DNA from: an uncultured Eubacteriales bacterium
GTDB taxonomy: Bacteria; Bacillota; Clostridia; Oscillospirales; Oscillospiraceae
DNA: 64,000 nucleotides
Direction of reading: 5' to 3'
NCBI GenBank assembly: GCA_900544765.1
Contig: UQWI01000013.1
Coordinates: 26,596-90,595, forward strand
The notes beneath the pieces are model-generated. The model saw only the letters and a program-made list of their open reading frames with translations, had not been told where the DNA came from and made no database searches. Positions 41,245 through 50,059 of this stretch are shown here, piece after piece. The stretch's first letter is position 1. The number at the start of each line of letters is the position of its first letter. Made by a program: the position numbers and the translations under genes.

Positions 41245-42921
41245 CTACTTCCTGTTGGGTATATGCACCGCGCGTTTGTCCGCCGCAAGAACGGCCTCGC
41301 GCAGCCCCTCGGATACGGTCGGATGGCAGTGTATTGTGTCCGCCAGCTCGTCCAGCGTAGCCTCGAGACGTATTGCGAGCGCGGCCTCCTCTATGAGGTC
41401 CGTGGCGCGGTCGGCCAGGATGTGTACGCCGAGTATCTCGCCGTACTTTGCCCCGGCTATAACCTTTATCATGCCGTTAACGGCGCCGACAACCAGACTT
41501 TTGCCATTCGCGCTGGTGGGGAAGCGTCCGACCTTGTACTCGATTCCAAGCTCCTTGCACCGTTCCTCGGTAAGCCCGACGCAGGCGAACTCCGGACCGA
41601 CGTATGCGCAGCTCGGGCTGGCGTCGGGATTGAAAACAGAGCTTCCGCCCATAGCGTTTTCAGCCGCCACCTCGCCCATGGCCATGGCGGCGTGGGCCAG
41701 CATCAGCTTGCCGTTGCAGTCGCCTACGGCGTAGATGCCGCTGACGCTGGTTTCCATGCGCTCGTCCGTGACGATGTATCCGTTTTCGAGCTTTACGCCT
41801 GTTTTGTCCAGACCCAGCGAGGCGGTGTTTGGCCCACGGCCGACACTGAGCAGCACCTTTTCCGCGCTTATTGTACGCTCGCCCGACGGGGTCCTGACCT
41901 TTACGTCCGCGCCGACTCCCGTGTCCGAAACAGAGAGTACGGTGGAGCCGGTAAGTATCTCCATACCGGCGGCTTCAAGCTGCGCCTGCACCATGCCCGT
42001 CAGCTCTGCGTCCATGAGCGGCAGGAGCTTTGGAAGCATCTCCACCACCGTCACCTTTGTGCCGAAGCGCTGATAAACGCTGCCCAGCTCTATGCCGATG
42101 ACGCCTCCGCCTATGACAAGCAGGCTCTCAGGTATGTGGTCCAGCGTCAGCGCGCCCGTGGAGTCTATTACTGCCCCGGACTCCTTCACGCCGGGTATGG
42201 GCGGAACAATCGGGTAGGAGCCGGAGGAGATTATAATCTTGTCGGCTGTCAGGCTCCTGCCGTCCACGCTGACGGTGCGCGCCCCGGTGAACACGGCCTC
42301 GCCGTTTATCACGCTTATCTTGTTGGCCCGCATAAGCGCGGCGACGCCCGAGGTCAGCTTATCGCTAACGCCCTGCCGGTTGGCCTGTACTCTGGCCCAG
42401 TCGACGGCAACGTCGCGGCCGAGGATGCCGATGCCTTCGGAGTGCGTTGCAAGCTCATACACCTCGGCGCTGTGCAGCAGGGCCTTGGTGGGCATGCATC
42501 CGCGGTTGAGGCAGGTGCCGCCTATTCTGTCGCGCTCAATCAGAGTTACCCTGGCTCCGAGCTGGGCGGCGCGTATCGCCGCGACATAGCCGCCCGGGCC
42601 TCCGCCTATAACGAGTACGCTGCCTGCCTCGGCCTCCTTTGCCTCCGGCGCGGCGACGGGCGCGTCGGCCACGGCTTCTCCGGGCTGGCCGATGACGGCG
42701 ACCTTTTCAAGGCATTTGGCGGAGCCTCCTTCCGGGACGTATATTTTCAGCAGCGTGCCTGAGCCGGACGCCTCGATGGTGTTGGTGAGCTTGTCGGTCT
42801 CGACCTCGAACAGCCCTTCGCCCTCGTTGACCGTATCTCCCTCATGCTTGAGCCACTTGCTTACCGTGCCTTCGGTCATAGTGAGGCCCAGCTTGGGCAT
42901 GACAATTTCTTTCGCCATATG
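41245..42921 (-). CDS. lpdA: dihydrolipoyl dehydrogenase (E3) with N-terminal lipoyl domain
   Basis: 558 residues from the ATG at 42921 (AGGAGGCAC upstream). Residues 1-78 are a lipoyl domain with the lipoylated lysine in EVETDKLTNTIEA. The rest is a full flavoprotein E3: FAD site VLVIGGGPGGYVAAI, redox disulfide GGTCLNRGCMPTKAL, NAD site LLVIGGGVIGIELGS, and the C-terminal catalytic pair HCHPTVSEGL. It reoxidises dihydrolipoamide of the E2 with NAD+. Fusion of a lipoyl domain to E3 is known in Gram-positive complexes. It follows the E2 gene by seven bases. Confidence 0.93.
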   Translation of the reverse strand, partial: HMAKEIVMPKLGLTMTEGTVSKWLKHEGDTVNEGEGLFEVETDKLTNTIEASGSGTLLKIYVPEGGSAKCLEKVAVIGQPGEAVADAPVAAPEAKEAEAGSVLVIGGGPGGYVAAIRAAQLGARVTLIERDRIGGTCLNRGCMPTKALLHSAEVYELATHSEGIGILGRDVAVDWARVQANRQGVSDKLTSGVAALMRANKISVINGEAVFTGARTVSVDGRSLTADKIIISSGSYPIVPPIPGVKESGAVIDSTGALTLDHIPESLLVIGGGVIGIELGSVYQRFGTKVTVVEMLPKLLPLMDAELTGMVQAQLEAAGMEILTGSTVLSVSDTGVGADVKVRTPSGERTISAEKVLLSVGRGPNTASLGLDKTGVKLENGYIVTDERMETSVSGIYAVGDCNGKLMLAHAAMAMGEVAAENAMGGSSVFNPDASPSCAYVGPEFACVGLTEERCKELGIEYKVGRFPTSANGKSLVVGAVNGMIKVIAGAKYGEILGVHILADRATDLIEEAALAIRLEATLDELADTIHCHPTVSEGLREAVLAADKRAVHIPNRK

Positions 42922-42928
42922 TGCCTCC

Positions 42929-44263
42929 TTATGCAAGCAGCAGCGCGGGGTTTTCCATGAGCTTCTTTATGCGCTGAAGGAACTGGGCGGCCACGGAACC
43001 GTCGACAACCCGGTGATCGGCTGTCAGCGAGAGGTTCATAATGGGCCTGACGCAGATTTCACCGTTGACTACGACGACTTTGTCCTCCATGGTGTTGACG
43101 CCGAGAATGGCCACCTCGGGCTGGTTGATTATGGGAGAGAAGCTTTCGATTCCGTACATACCGAGGTTGGTTATTGTGAAGGTCCCGCCGGAGAGCGCAT
43201 CCATTGGCAGCCTGCCCTCGCGCGCCTTGGCGGCAAGCTCCTTGACCTCGGCGGAGATTTCGCTGAGCGTTTTCTTGTCGGCGTCGCGCACATTGGGGAC
43301 CACGAGGCCGTTGTCCAGCGCGACGGCCACGCCCATGTTTACATAGTGCTTGTATATTATCTTGTTGCCGTCAACAGAGCAGTTGAGCAGGGGGAATTCT
43401 GTCAGGGCTTTGGCCACAATCTTTACGAGAAGATCCGTATAGCTGACCTTTACGTCGTCGCTTTTAAGCTGCTCGCGCAGGCGCTTCAGCTCGGTCATGT
43501 CTATGCCGAGATTGAAGGTTACTGTCGGGCTGGTCATATGGGAGTTGAGCATGTTGTTTGCGATGGCCTTTCGCATGCCGTTCATAGGCACCGTTTCCTC
43601 GCGCGGCGCGGCGGGGGCCGGGCCTGTGCCCGCGCCCTGTACGGCGGCCAGTATGTCTGCGGCCAGTACGCGCCCGTGCGCTGGGATATCTTTCAGCTCT
43701 ACTCCTATGTCGGCCGCCACCTTGGCCGCGAGCGGGCTTGCCTTAACCTTGGGTCCGGAGTCCTCCGGCATGGGGGACGGCGCCGCCCCGGCAGGTTTGT
43801 AGTTCTTGACGTCCTCCTCGGTTATGCGGCCCTTGGGGCCGGTGCCGGAGACGAGGGAGATGTCTATGCCAAGGGACTTCGCGAGCTTTTTCGCCGCCGG
43901 GGATGCAAGGACGCGCTCGCCCGAGGCCCTGGCAGGCGCCGGCGCGGCGGGCGCGGCGGGCGCCGCCGCACCGGCCTTGGGCTCCGCGGGGGCGGCTCCG
44001 CCCAAAAGCGCCGCGTAGTCCTCTCCGGGCTCGCCTATGACGGCGACCGGCTTCAGGCAGGGCACCTCCGCGCCCTCGGCGGCAACTATTTTCAAGAGGA
44101 CGCCCGAAACGGACGCCTCGATGGTGTTGGTGAGCTTGTCGGTTTCGACCTCGAACAGCCCTTCGCCCTCTTTAACTGTGTCGCCCTCGTGCTTAAGCCA
44201 CTTGCTGACCGTACCTTCGGTCATAGTGAGGCCCAGCTTGGGCATGACTATAACTTTCGCCAT
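42929..44263 (-). CDS. dihydrolipoamide acyltransferase (E2) with two subunit-binding domains
   Basis: 444 residues. Order: lipoyl domain 1-78 (EVETDKLTNTIEAS), an Ala/Pro linker, a peripheral subunit-binding domain at about 118-155 (ASPAAKKLAKSLGIDISLV, GPKGRITEEDVKNY), a second such domain at about 172-210 (ASPLAAKVAADIGVELKDI, HGRVLAADILAAVQ), then the catalytic domain with DHRVVDGSVAAQFL at the end. It transfers the acyl group to CoA. Two subunit-binding domains are less common than one. Context (AcoX, AcoR) suggests an acetoin-type complex (acoC), but another 2-oxoacid remains possible. Confidence 0.9.
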   Translation of the reverse strand: MAKVIVMPKLGLTMTEGTVSKWLKHEGDTVKEGEGLFEVETDKLTNTIEASVSGVLLKIVAAEGAEVPCLKPVAVIGEPGEDYAALLGGAAPAEPKAGAAAPAAPAAPAPARASGERVLASPAAKKLAKSLGIDISLVSGTGPKGRITEEDVKNYKPAGAAPSPMPEDSGPKVKASPLAAKVAADIGVELKDIPAHGRVLAADILAAVQGAGTGPAPAAPREETVPMNGMRKAIANNMLNSHMTSPTVTFNLGIDMTELKRLREQLKSDDVKVSYTDLLVKIVAKALTEFPLLNCSVDGNKIIYKHYVNMGVAVALDNGLVVPNVRDADKKTLSEISAEVKELAAKAREGRLPMDALSGGTFTITNLGMYGIESFSPIINQPEVAILGVNTMEDKVVVVNGEICVRPIMNLSLTADHRVVDGSVAAQFLQRIKKLMENPALLLA

Positions 44264-44275
44264 GTACTGACCTCC

Positions 44276-45271
44276 TTACTTTGTGTTGTACATTCCCAGC
44301 CCCGCCGCGCACGCGAGTATTTCCCGCGGAAGGACGCGCCACGGCCCGTCGCGGTTTATGACAAACGTTACCTCGTCGCCGGGCTGTATGCGCACTTCGC
44401 GCTCTCCGTCCAGGGCAATCATGCATCTGTTTTCCGCCGTAAATGTGTACGGCTTACCCAGGTCCAGGCGGCTGGAGCCGGACACATATACCGGGGTCAG
44501 GACTCCCGCGGCTATCGGCGCAAGTACGCCCTTTCCCTCGCTGCCGAGAGTTATGCACAGCCCGAAGTCATCCGTATCCTCTACTATTTCGTAGGCCCCG
44601 GCTACGGCTGAGAAGCCTATCGTAGCCGGATGGCAGCGGGTTACGGCTATCCTCCGTATGCGCTCCGGATCCCAGATCGCCTTGGCGCCGGTGTAGAAAT
44701 CGTCCGAAACAACGGCGTCCACAAGGGCTATGTCCCTGGCCTCGCCGTTGACAAAGACGGTTATTTTCTTGTCATGTATGCAGCAGCCGCGCGGATTTTC
44801 CATAAGCGCTGCCGCTGCGGCGGCCATACCGGCCACTGTGCCCTCCATCATGGCGGGGTATACGTTGTTTGTGCCGGTGGATATGCTCAGCATGGGGGTG
44901 CATCCCGCCGCCTTGGCCGCTGCCCGTGAAGTGCCGTCGCCTCCGAGCACGACTATGCAGCCCACGCCCTGCTCCGACATCATCCGTGCGGCGCGCACGG
45001 TGTCCTCCATGGTGGCCTCCAGCTCAAAGTCCAGCAGGCGGAGGCCGGCGCTGAGTACGCCGTCGTCCTCCAGAGCGTCTTTAACGGCATAGCCTATCAT
45101 AAAGGTGTCCGGCATGAACACCGCCTCGTCAATGCCCATGCCCTGGGCGGCCAGGACTATGCGCTTGCAGATGTTTACCTTTTCATTGTTGTCTATGGTT
45201 GTGGCGTAGGATACAAGCCTGCGTATGTCCTTGCCCGAAGCCGGATTTGCAATGATACCGATTGAGGCCAT
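44276..45271 (-). CDS. acoX: AcoX-like ATP-NAD kinase family protein
   Basis: 331 residues from the ATG at 45271 (GGGAGGTGC upstream). It starts MASIGIIANPASGKDIRRLV and holds the nucleotide-kinase motif VVLGGDGTSRAAAKAAG and the LSISTGTNNVYPAM stretch, as in AcoX. AcoX is found with acetoin dehydrogenase genes but its reaction is not settled; the fold is that of NAD kinases. It lies between the E1 and E2 genes and is preceded by a strong hairpin with a T-run, which may lower expression of acoX, E2 and E3 relative to E1. Confidence 0.85.
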   Translation of the reverse strand: MASIGIIANPASGKDIRRLVSYATTIDNNEKVNICKRIVLAAQGMGIDEAVFMPDTFMIGYAVKDALEDDGVLSAGLRLLDFELEATMEDTVRAARMMSEQGVGCIVVLGGDGTSRAAAKAAGCTPMLSISTGTNNVYPAMMEGTVAGMAAAAAALMENPRGCCIHDKKITVFVNGEARDIALVDAVVSDDFYTGAKAIWDPERIRRIAVTRCHPATIGFSAVAGAYEIVEDTDDFGLCITLGSEGKGVLAPIAAGVLTPVYVSGSSRLDLGKPYTFTAENRCMIALDGEREVRIQPGDEVTFVINRDGPWRVLPREILACAAGLGMYNTK

Positions 45272-45310
45272 ATAGCACCTCCCTGACCTACAGATAGCGG
45301 ATTCCTCCGT

Positions 45311-45356
45311 AAAAAGCGGCCCGCGCAAGGGCTTGCGCCTGGCTTGCGCGGGCCGC
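45311..45356 (-). terminator. internal terminator between E1 beta and acoX
   Basis: GCGGCCCGCGCAAG and CTTGCGCGGGCCGC form a perfect 14 bp stem (45316-45329, 45343-45356). On the minus strand TTTTT follows directly. It has all traits of an intrinsic terminator but lies inside the operon, 40 bases before acoX. Confidence 0.8.
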
Positions 45357-45372
45357 GCCCGGAAAGAACGGG

Positions 45373-46341
45373 TTACAGTATTTTCTTGGCGCCGTGGATG
45401 ATGTCCTCGGCACTGGGCATATAATACTGCTCCAGGACCGGGGCGAACGGGACCGGGGTGTCGAGAGCGCCTATGCGCACGACGGGGGCGTCAAGATAGT
45501 CGAACAGCTCCTCGCCTATCATTGCGCTTATTTCGCCGCCGTAGCCGCCGCGCCTGACCTCCTCTGTGACGACGAGGGCGCGGTGGGTTTTGCTGACGGA
45601 TTCGGCTATCAGCGCCTTGTCGAGAGGGTAGAGGCTCCTCAGGTCTACAACCTCAGCGCTTACGCCGTCCTGTGCAAGCTTTTCGGCGGCGTCAAGCGCG
45701 TCGTAAACCTGCTTGCCGTAGGTGATTATCGTGATGTCGTCGCCTTCGCGGCATATTTTGCCCTTGCCGAGAGGTATGGGCTCGAAGGAGTTGACCTCGC
45801 TCTTCATGCTGAGCAGCACCTTGTTTTCAAAGTACATGACCGGGTCGTTATCGTCGATTGCCGTGAGCATCAGGCCCAGGGCGTCCTCCGCGCAGGACGG
45901 GTACACGACCTTCAGTCCGGGGACGTGGGTCAGCCACGCCTCAAGGCTCTGCGAGTGCTGCGCCGCGGCGCCCGTGCCTGCGCCGGCCGGAAGCCTGACG
46001 ACCATGGGCAGGGAAATCTTGCCGCCGAACATATAGCGCATCTTGGCCGCCTGGTTTACCAGTTGGTCCATGCCGACGGTCAGGAAGTCGCAGAACATAA
46101 GCTCTGCTATCGGCCGCAGCCCTGTCGCGGCAGAGCCGACGGCGCAGCCGATGATGGCGCCCTCGGAAATCGGCGTATCGCGTACACGCTCCGGGCCGAA
46201 CTCGTCAATCATGCCCATCGAGACGCCGAAGCAGCCGCCGAACTTTCCGACGTCTTCGCCGAAAAGAATAACGTTGGGGTCCTCACGCATCCGAATGCTC
46301 ATGCCCTCGCGGATGCCTTCAGCATAGGTCATCATCTTCAT
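45373..46341 (-). CDS. acoB: 2-oxoacid/acetoin dehydrogenase E1 component, beta subunit
   Basis: 322 residues. Typical E1 beta features: MKMMTYAEGIREGMSIRMRE, ILFGEDVGKFGGCFGVSMGM, FGPERVRDTPISEGAIIGCA, and the transketolase C-terminal domain with ITYGKQVYDALDAAEKL and VVTEEVRRGGYGGEIS. It forms an alpha2beta2 thiamine-diphosphate enzyme with the product of the preceding gene, whose stop it overlaps by four bases. An internal terminator follows. Confidence 0.92.
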   Translation of the reverse strand: MKMMTYAEGIREGMSIRMREDPNVILFGEDVGKFGGCFGVSMGMIDEFGPERVRDTPISEGAIIGCAVGSAATGLRPIAELMFCDFLTVGMDQLVNQAAKMRYMFGGKISLPMVVRLPAGAGTGAAAQHSQSLEAWLTHVPGLKVVYPSCAEDALGLMLTAIDDNDPVMYFENKVLLSMKSEVNSFEPIPLGKGKICREGDDITIITYGKQVYDALDAAEKLAQDGVSAEVVDLRSLYPLDKALIAESVSKTHRALVVTEEVRRGGYGGEISAMIGEELFDYLDAPVVRIGALDTPVPFAPVLEQYYMPSAEDIIHGAKKIL

Positions 46342-47324
46342 CTGTCGCGCACCTCCTCAACTATGTCGGAATACACATCCACGACCGCTGTCTCGACGGC
46401 GGGGATGGGCTGGGCGTCGGCGAAGGCGATGGCGTCGTCTATCTCCTTCGCGACCTGGGCGTCGACCGCGTCGACTTCCGCCTGGGTCATGACGCCGTTT
46501 TCAACAAGGAACTTGGCGTAACGCGGCATGGGGTCTTTCTCCATCCACGCCTCCTGCTCCTCCTTGGGCTTGTATATGGCGGGGTCGCCTTCAAAGTGTC
46601 CGTGCTGGCGGTAGGTCTTGCACTCAATCAGCGTCGGCCCCTTGCCCGCGCGCGCCCTGGCTACCGCCTCGTGGGCCGCCTCGTACACAGCCAGCGGGTC
46701 GTTGCCGTCGACGGCGACGCCGGGGATGTTGTAAGCGGCGCCGCGGTCTGCTACGTCCTTTATGGCCTGATGGCGGTCCTGGCTCATGGATATGCCGTAG
46801 TGGTTGTTCTCGCAGACAAAGACAACCGGCAGCTTCCAGATGCTCGCCATGTTCAGCGACTCGTGGAAGGTGCCCTGGTTTGTGGAGCCGTCGCCGAAGA
46901 AGCAGACGCAGACCTGGTCGGTGCCGCGGACCTTGGCGCTCAGTCCGGCGCCGCAGGCTATGCAGTGGCCGGCGCCGACTATGCCGTTCGCGCCGAGTAT
47001 GCCCTTGTCCCGGTCCGCGATATGCATCGAGCCGCCTTTGCCCTTGCAGTAGCCGGTCTCGCGCCCGAACAGCTCCGCCATCATCAGGTTGAGATCGCCG
47101 CCCTTGGCTATTATGTGGCCGTGCCCGCGGTGCGTACTCGTGATGAAGTCGTTGTCGGTAAGGCATTCACAGACAGCCGGGGCTATTGCCTCCTCGCCCA
47201 GATACAGGTGGACAAACCCAGGTATTTTGCCCTCTGCGAACAGCTTGGCAGCCGTGCTCTCGAAGTCTCGTATGCGGCGCATCTTCACATACATATCCTT
47301 CATCTGCTCATTGCTGATTGCCAT
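46338..47324 (-). CDS. acoA: 2-oxoacid/acetoin dehydrogenase E1 component, alpha subunit
   Basis: 328 residues, ATG with AAGGAGG. The thiamine-diphosphate motif is CVCFFGDGSTNQGTFHESLN ... ENNHYGIS. Other E1 alpha marks are YLGEEAIAPAVCECL and GHCIACGAGLSAKVRG. With E1 beta it decarboxylates or cleaves the substrate and passes the acyl unit to E2. The presence of AcoX and an AcoR-like regulator suggests acetoin cleavage to acetaldehyde and acetyl-CoA; the motifs alone do not separate this from a pyruvate or branched-chain enzyme. Confidence 0.92.
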   Translation of the reverse strand: MAISNEQMKDMYVKMRRIRDFESTAAKLFAEGKIPGFVHLYLGEEAIAPAVCECLTDNDFITSTHRGHGHIIAKGGDLNLMMAELFGRETGYCKGKGGSMHIADRDKGILGANGIVGAGHCIACGAGLSAKVRGTDQVCVCFFGDGSTNQGTFHESLNMASIWKLPVVFVCENNHYGISMSQDRHQAIKDVADRGAAYNIPGVAVDGNDPLAVYEAAHEAVARARAGKGPTLIECKTYRQHGHFEGDPAIYKPKEEQEAWMEKDPMPRYAKFLVENGVMTQAEVDAVDAQVAKEIDDAIAFADAQPIPAVETAVVDVYSDIVEEVRDR

Positions 47325-47379
47325 TCAATAACCTCCTTCAATTTAAAATACTTTAATTTGCAATGCCGCAGATGCGGCA

Positions 47380-47748
47380 TTAGACGTCTACATACACCTC
47401 TACGGCGGCGACAGCTGCCTCTATGCTCTCGTCGCAGTCACCGAAATCCGGGATGCAGAGCCCGCCGCAGCTCAGCCCGCCCGGGACGGCCACGACCTCC
47501 ACCGTGCCTACCGGGAAAACCGACGCCACGGCGTTGACATCCACGTCGTTGGGCCGGGTTACGGCGACGGTGGCGCGTATGAATACCTGCTTCCTGAAGT
47601 CGGTCAGGCCCAGAACCTGCTCCAGCCCGCACAGGCAGCTGCGGGATATCGCGTCCTTTGCAGCCTTGGCTGCGGCCTTTGTGACGTCCTGACCGTGAAA
47701 GTCTGTTCCCAGTCCGAATTCGACGATGTACTTTTTCAATTTTCTCAC
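47380..47748 (-). CDS. Lin0512 family protein
   Basis: 122 residues. It begins MRKLKKYIVEFGLGTDFHGQ and contains DVTKAAAKAAKDAISRSCLC and a Val/Gly-rich middle, VPGGLSCGGLCIPDFGDCDE, as in the Lin0512 family of small proteins of unknown function. AGGTGAG precedes the ATG. It is the first gene of the dehydrogenase operon, 55 bases before acoA, with a perfect hairpin (AATGCCGCATCTGCGGCATT, 47361-47380) in the gap. Its fixed place with 2-oxoacid dehydrogenase genes hints at a role in the complex or its substrate. Confidence 0.8.
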   Translation of the reverse strand: MRKLKKYIVEFGLGTDFHGQDVTKAAAKAAKDAISRSCLCGLEQVLGLTDFRKQVFIRATVAVTRPNDVDVNAVASVFPVGTVEVVAVPGGLSCGGLCIPDFGDCDESIEAAVAAVEVYVDV

Positions 47749-47772
47749 CTCCAGAGCTGCCTCACGTCTATT

Positions 47773-47822
47773 ATTATATATGCAGTCATCAAAATTCTCA
47801 ATATTAGGCGTAAAATTCTCAA
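47773..47822 (-). promoter_or_regulatory. sigma-70-type promoter and direct repeats of the dehydrogenase operon
   Basis: Minus strand: TTGAGA (47801-47796), 17 bases, TATAAT (47778-47773). Two direct repeats, AAAATTCTCAA on the plus strand at 47791-47801 and 47812-47822, are exactly 21 bases (two helical turns) apart; one overlaps the -35. No TGGCA-N-TTGC type sigma-54 promoter was seen between 47749 and 47900. Confidence 0.65.
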
Positions 47823-47893
47823 ATTTTCAGCGATGACCATAAAAGAGCGAAGAGGTGTCTGCGCTAATTGCACAAATAGTCAGTAAAATAACA

Positions 47894-47933
47894 AAGCCGT
47901 GAGATGAATTTCGACAAATTCATCTCACGGCTT
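47894..47933 (-). terminator. terminator of the AcoR-like regulator gene
   Basis: AAGCCGTGAGATGAATTT and AAATTCATCTCACGGCTT, a perfect 18 bp stem with a four-base loop; on the minus strand TTGTTATTTTA follows. Confidence 0.85.
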
Positions 47934-47953
47934 GAGAATTTATTGCGATAATC

Positions 47954-49894
47954 TCAGCTGCCGCTGAGATTTAAGACTGAAGAGCGGAGGCTTTTCACGT
48001 CAATGCCGCAGCGCTTTATATGCCGGTAGAGAGTGGCCCGGCTGACGCCAAGCCTCTCTGCGGCCTTTTCCACGTCGCCGTCGCACAGGGTGAGGGCGGA
48101 GAGAATTTCTCCCGCCTCGGAGCCGGACTTTGCCGGAGCTTCCGCACCGGAGGGCGTGCTTCCCACAGCCAGATGCAGGCTCTGCTCGCTCAGAACATTG
48201 TCGTTGGTCGCGTAGAAAGCGCGTTCTATTCCATTTTGCAGATCTCGCACGTTTCCGGGCCATTCATAGGCCATGAGCCCGTCTACAAACTCCTGCGACA
48301 TGGATTTGCCCTGTTCGGGATTCGCCCCGTTCAGCCTTGCAAGGAAGCGCTCGGCGCAGACGCAGATGTCGCCTGGGCGCCTGCGCAGCGGCGGTATCTC
48401 CAGGCGCAGGACGTTGAGCCTGTAGTACAGGTCGTCCCTGAAGGCGCCGGAGGCGGCGAGATCGCCCAGCCGCTTGTTTGTGGAGGCGATTATGCGTATA
48501 TCCAGCGCTATTTCCTGTGAGCCGCATATACGGGTTATGCGGTGAGATTCGACCGCCGAAAGCAGCTTCGCCTGGAACTCAATGGGTATTTCGCTGACCT
48601 CGTCTAGGAACAGCGTGCCGCCCTGTGCCAGCTCAAACTTGCCGGGCGCTCCGTCACGGTGGCCGGGGAGGGCGTCGGGTTCAAATCCGAACAGCTCCTG
48701 CTCAAGCATATCCCGATGCAGCGAGGCGCAGTTCACGACGACGAAGGGGCCGGACGCGCGGCTGCCCGCGTTGTGTATGGCCTGGGCCAGCAGCTCCTTG
48801 CCTGTACCGGACTCGCCTTCAATCAGTATGTTGCCGTCATAGTGGGCGTATCTGGCCGCAAGAGCGACGGCCTTTTTCATTTCCGGGTCTGCGGTAAAGA
48901 TGTCGTCGAAGGTATAGGACGCGTGGTTGCCTATGAGCTTGTTTACGGAGGCGATGAGGTGCTTCTGCTTCTTCAGAGTGACATTGAGCGTCCTTGAGCC
49001 GAGCGTGTGCGCGTGGGTGATGGCTGCGCTGCACCTCACGACTCCGTCCCGGGTCTTTACACGCACGTCGTCGGAAAAGCTGCCGCCGTGGAGCCAGCCC
49101 TTGGCGTCCCAGTCTATATCCGGTATTATTTTGCGAAAATCGAGCTGAGACAGCTCGCCGCTCTCCATGTCAAAGAGCCTCAGCGCGGCGCTGTTTGCCC
49201 ATACGGGACGGAAGCCGTGCCCCAGCAGGACGATACTGTCTGCGCTGCCCTCGAGCGCGGAGCGCATCAGCTCGGCGCTCTGCTGGATGGACAGCTTGCC
49301 CTCTATGCCTATCGCCGCCGCCAGCACGACGGCGAGGGTGTGGTCGTGTACGTCCTCGGCCTCGCCGGACATGTTGATGCAGCCTATGACCTCGCCGTCG
49401 GGGCCGTGTATGGGAGCGGCGGAGCAGGTCCAGCCGTGGTGAGTGCGGCAGTAGTGCTCTGCGCCGACCATCTGTATTGCGATGTCCGAATCAAGGGCGA
49501 CGCTTATGGCGTTTGTGCCGACGCTCTGGTTGTCCCACAGCGCGCCTGAAACAAACCTCAGGTCCATGGTTTTAGACATGATACTCTCGTCGCCCATTGT
49601 CTCAAGCACATACCCTGCGCTGTCGGTCAGGACCATGAGGAAGCCGGTGCGTCTAACTATGTCGAAAACGCTGTGCATAATCGGCATGGCGGCGTCTATC
49701 AGCCTGGTGTTTGCCTGCCGAATGCTGCGGAACACCTCGTCATCTACACGGCGGCCCAAACCGCCTATAGGATTGACGCCTGCGGCGCGGCAGCGCTTCC
49801 ATCCGGCTGCGACGTAGGGGTTGACGCTCTCGTCCAGCTCACCCTCGTATACAAACTTGGCCCATATTTCTTCAAGTGCGCGCAGGTCCTTCAT
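47954..49894 (-). CDS. AcoR-like Fis-family regulator without the GAFTGA motif
   Basis: 646 residues from the ATG at 49894 (GGAGGTAAAAGC upstream). Domains: an AcoR-type GAF sensor (about 60-200; DNQSVGTNAISVALDSDIAI), a PAS-like part (about 215-310), an AAA+ domain (about 335-560; Walker A GESGTGKELLAQ, Walker B GGTLFLDEVSEIP), and a Fis-type helix-turn-helix (VEKAAERLGVSRATLYRHIK). In the loop where sigma-54 activators have GAFTGA the sequence is FEPDALPGHRDGAPGKFE: Phe and Thr of the motif are lost. It may therefore act without sigma-54, in line with the sigma-70-like promoter of the target operon. It lies upstream on the same strand. Confidence 0.85.
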   Translation of the reverse strand: MKDLRALEEIWAKFVYEGELDESVNPYVAAGWKRCRAAGVNPIGGLGRRVDDEVFRSIRQANTRLIDAAMPIMHSVFDIVRRTGFLMVLTDSAGYVLETMGDESIMSKTMDLRFVSGALWDNQSVGTNAISVALDSDIAIQMVGAEHYCRTHHGWTCSAAPIHGPDGEVIGCINMSGEAEDVHDHTLAVVLAAAIGIEGKLSIQQSAELMRSALEGSADSIVLLGHGFRPVWANSAALRLFDMESGELSQLDFRKIIPDIDWDAKGWLHGGSFSDDVRVKTRDGVVRCSAAITHAHTLGSRTLNVTLKKQKHLIASVNKLIGNHASYTFDDIFTADPEMKKAVALAARYAHYDGNILIEGESGTGKELLAQAIHNAGSRASGPFVVVNCASLHRDMLEQELFGFEPDALPGHRDGAPGKFELAQGGTLFLDEVSEIPIEFQAKLLSAVESHRITRICGSQEIALDIRIIASTNKRLGDLAASGAFRDDLYYRLNVLRLEIPPLRRRPGDICVCAERFLARLNGANPEQGKSMSQEFVDGLMAYEWPGNVRDLQNGIERAFYATNDNVLSEQSLHLAVGSTPSGAEAPAKSGSEAGEILSALTLCDGDVEKAAERLGVSRATLYRHIKRCGIDVKSLRSSVLNLSGS

Positions 49895-50059
49895 GCTTTT
49901 ACCTCCAAAGTATAAAAAGGGCGCGCCAGTATGGCGCACCCGGCCTTATTATTATAGACTATTTGAGACCTGCCTTCAATATCTGCAGGGCTCTTCCTGA
50001 TTTTCGTCGCAAAATACAAATATCGTGAGACAATACTGTGTATTAAGCTGAATGCCACC

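Noticed and set aside
42692..44611. 639-residue plus-strand ORF, and a similar one at 41263-42762
   Set aside because: Both are antisense to the E2, E3 and acoX genes, whose catalytic motifs are complete.
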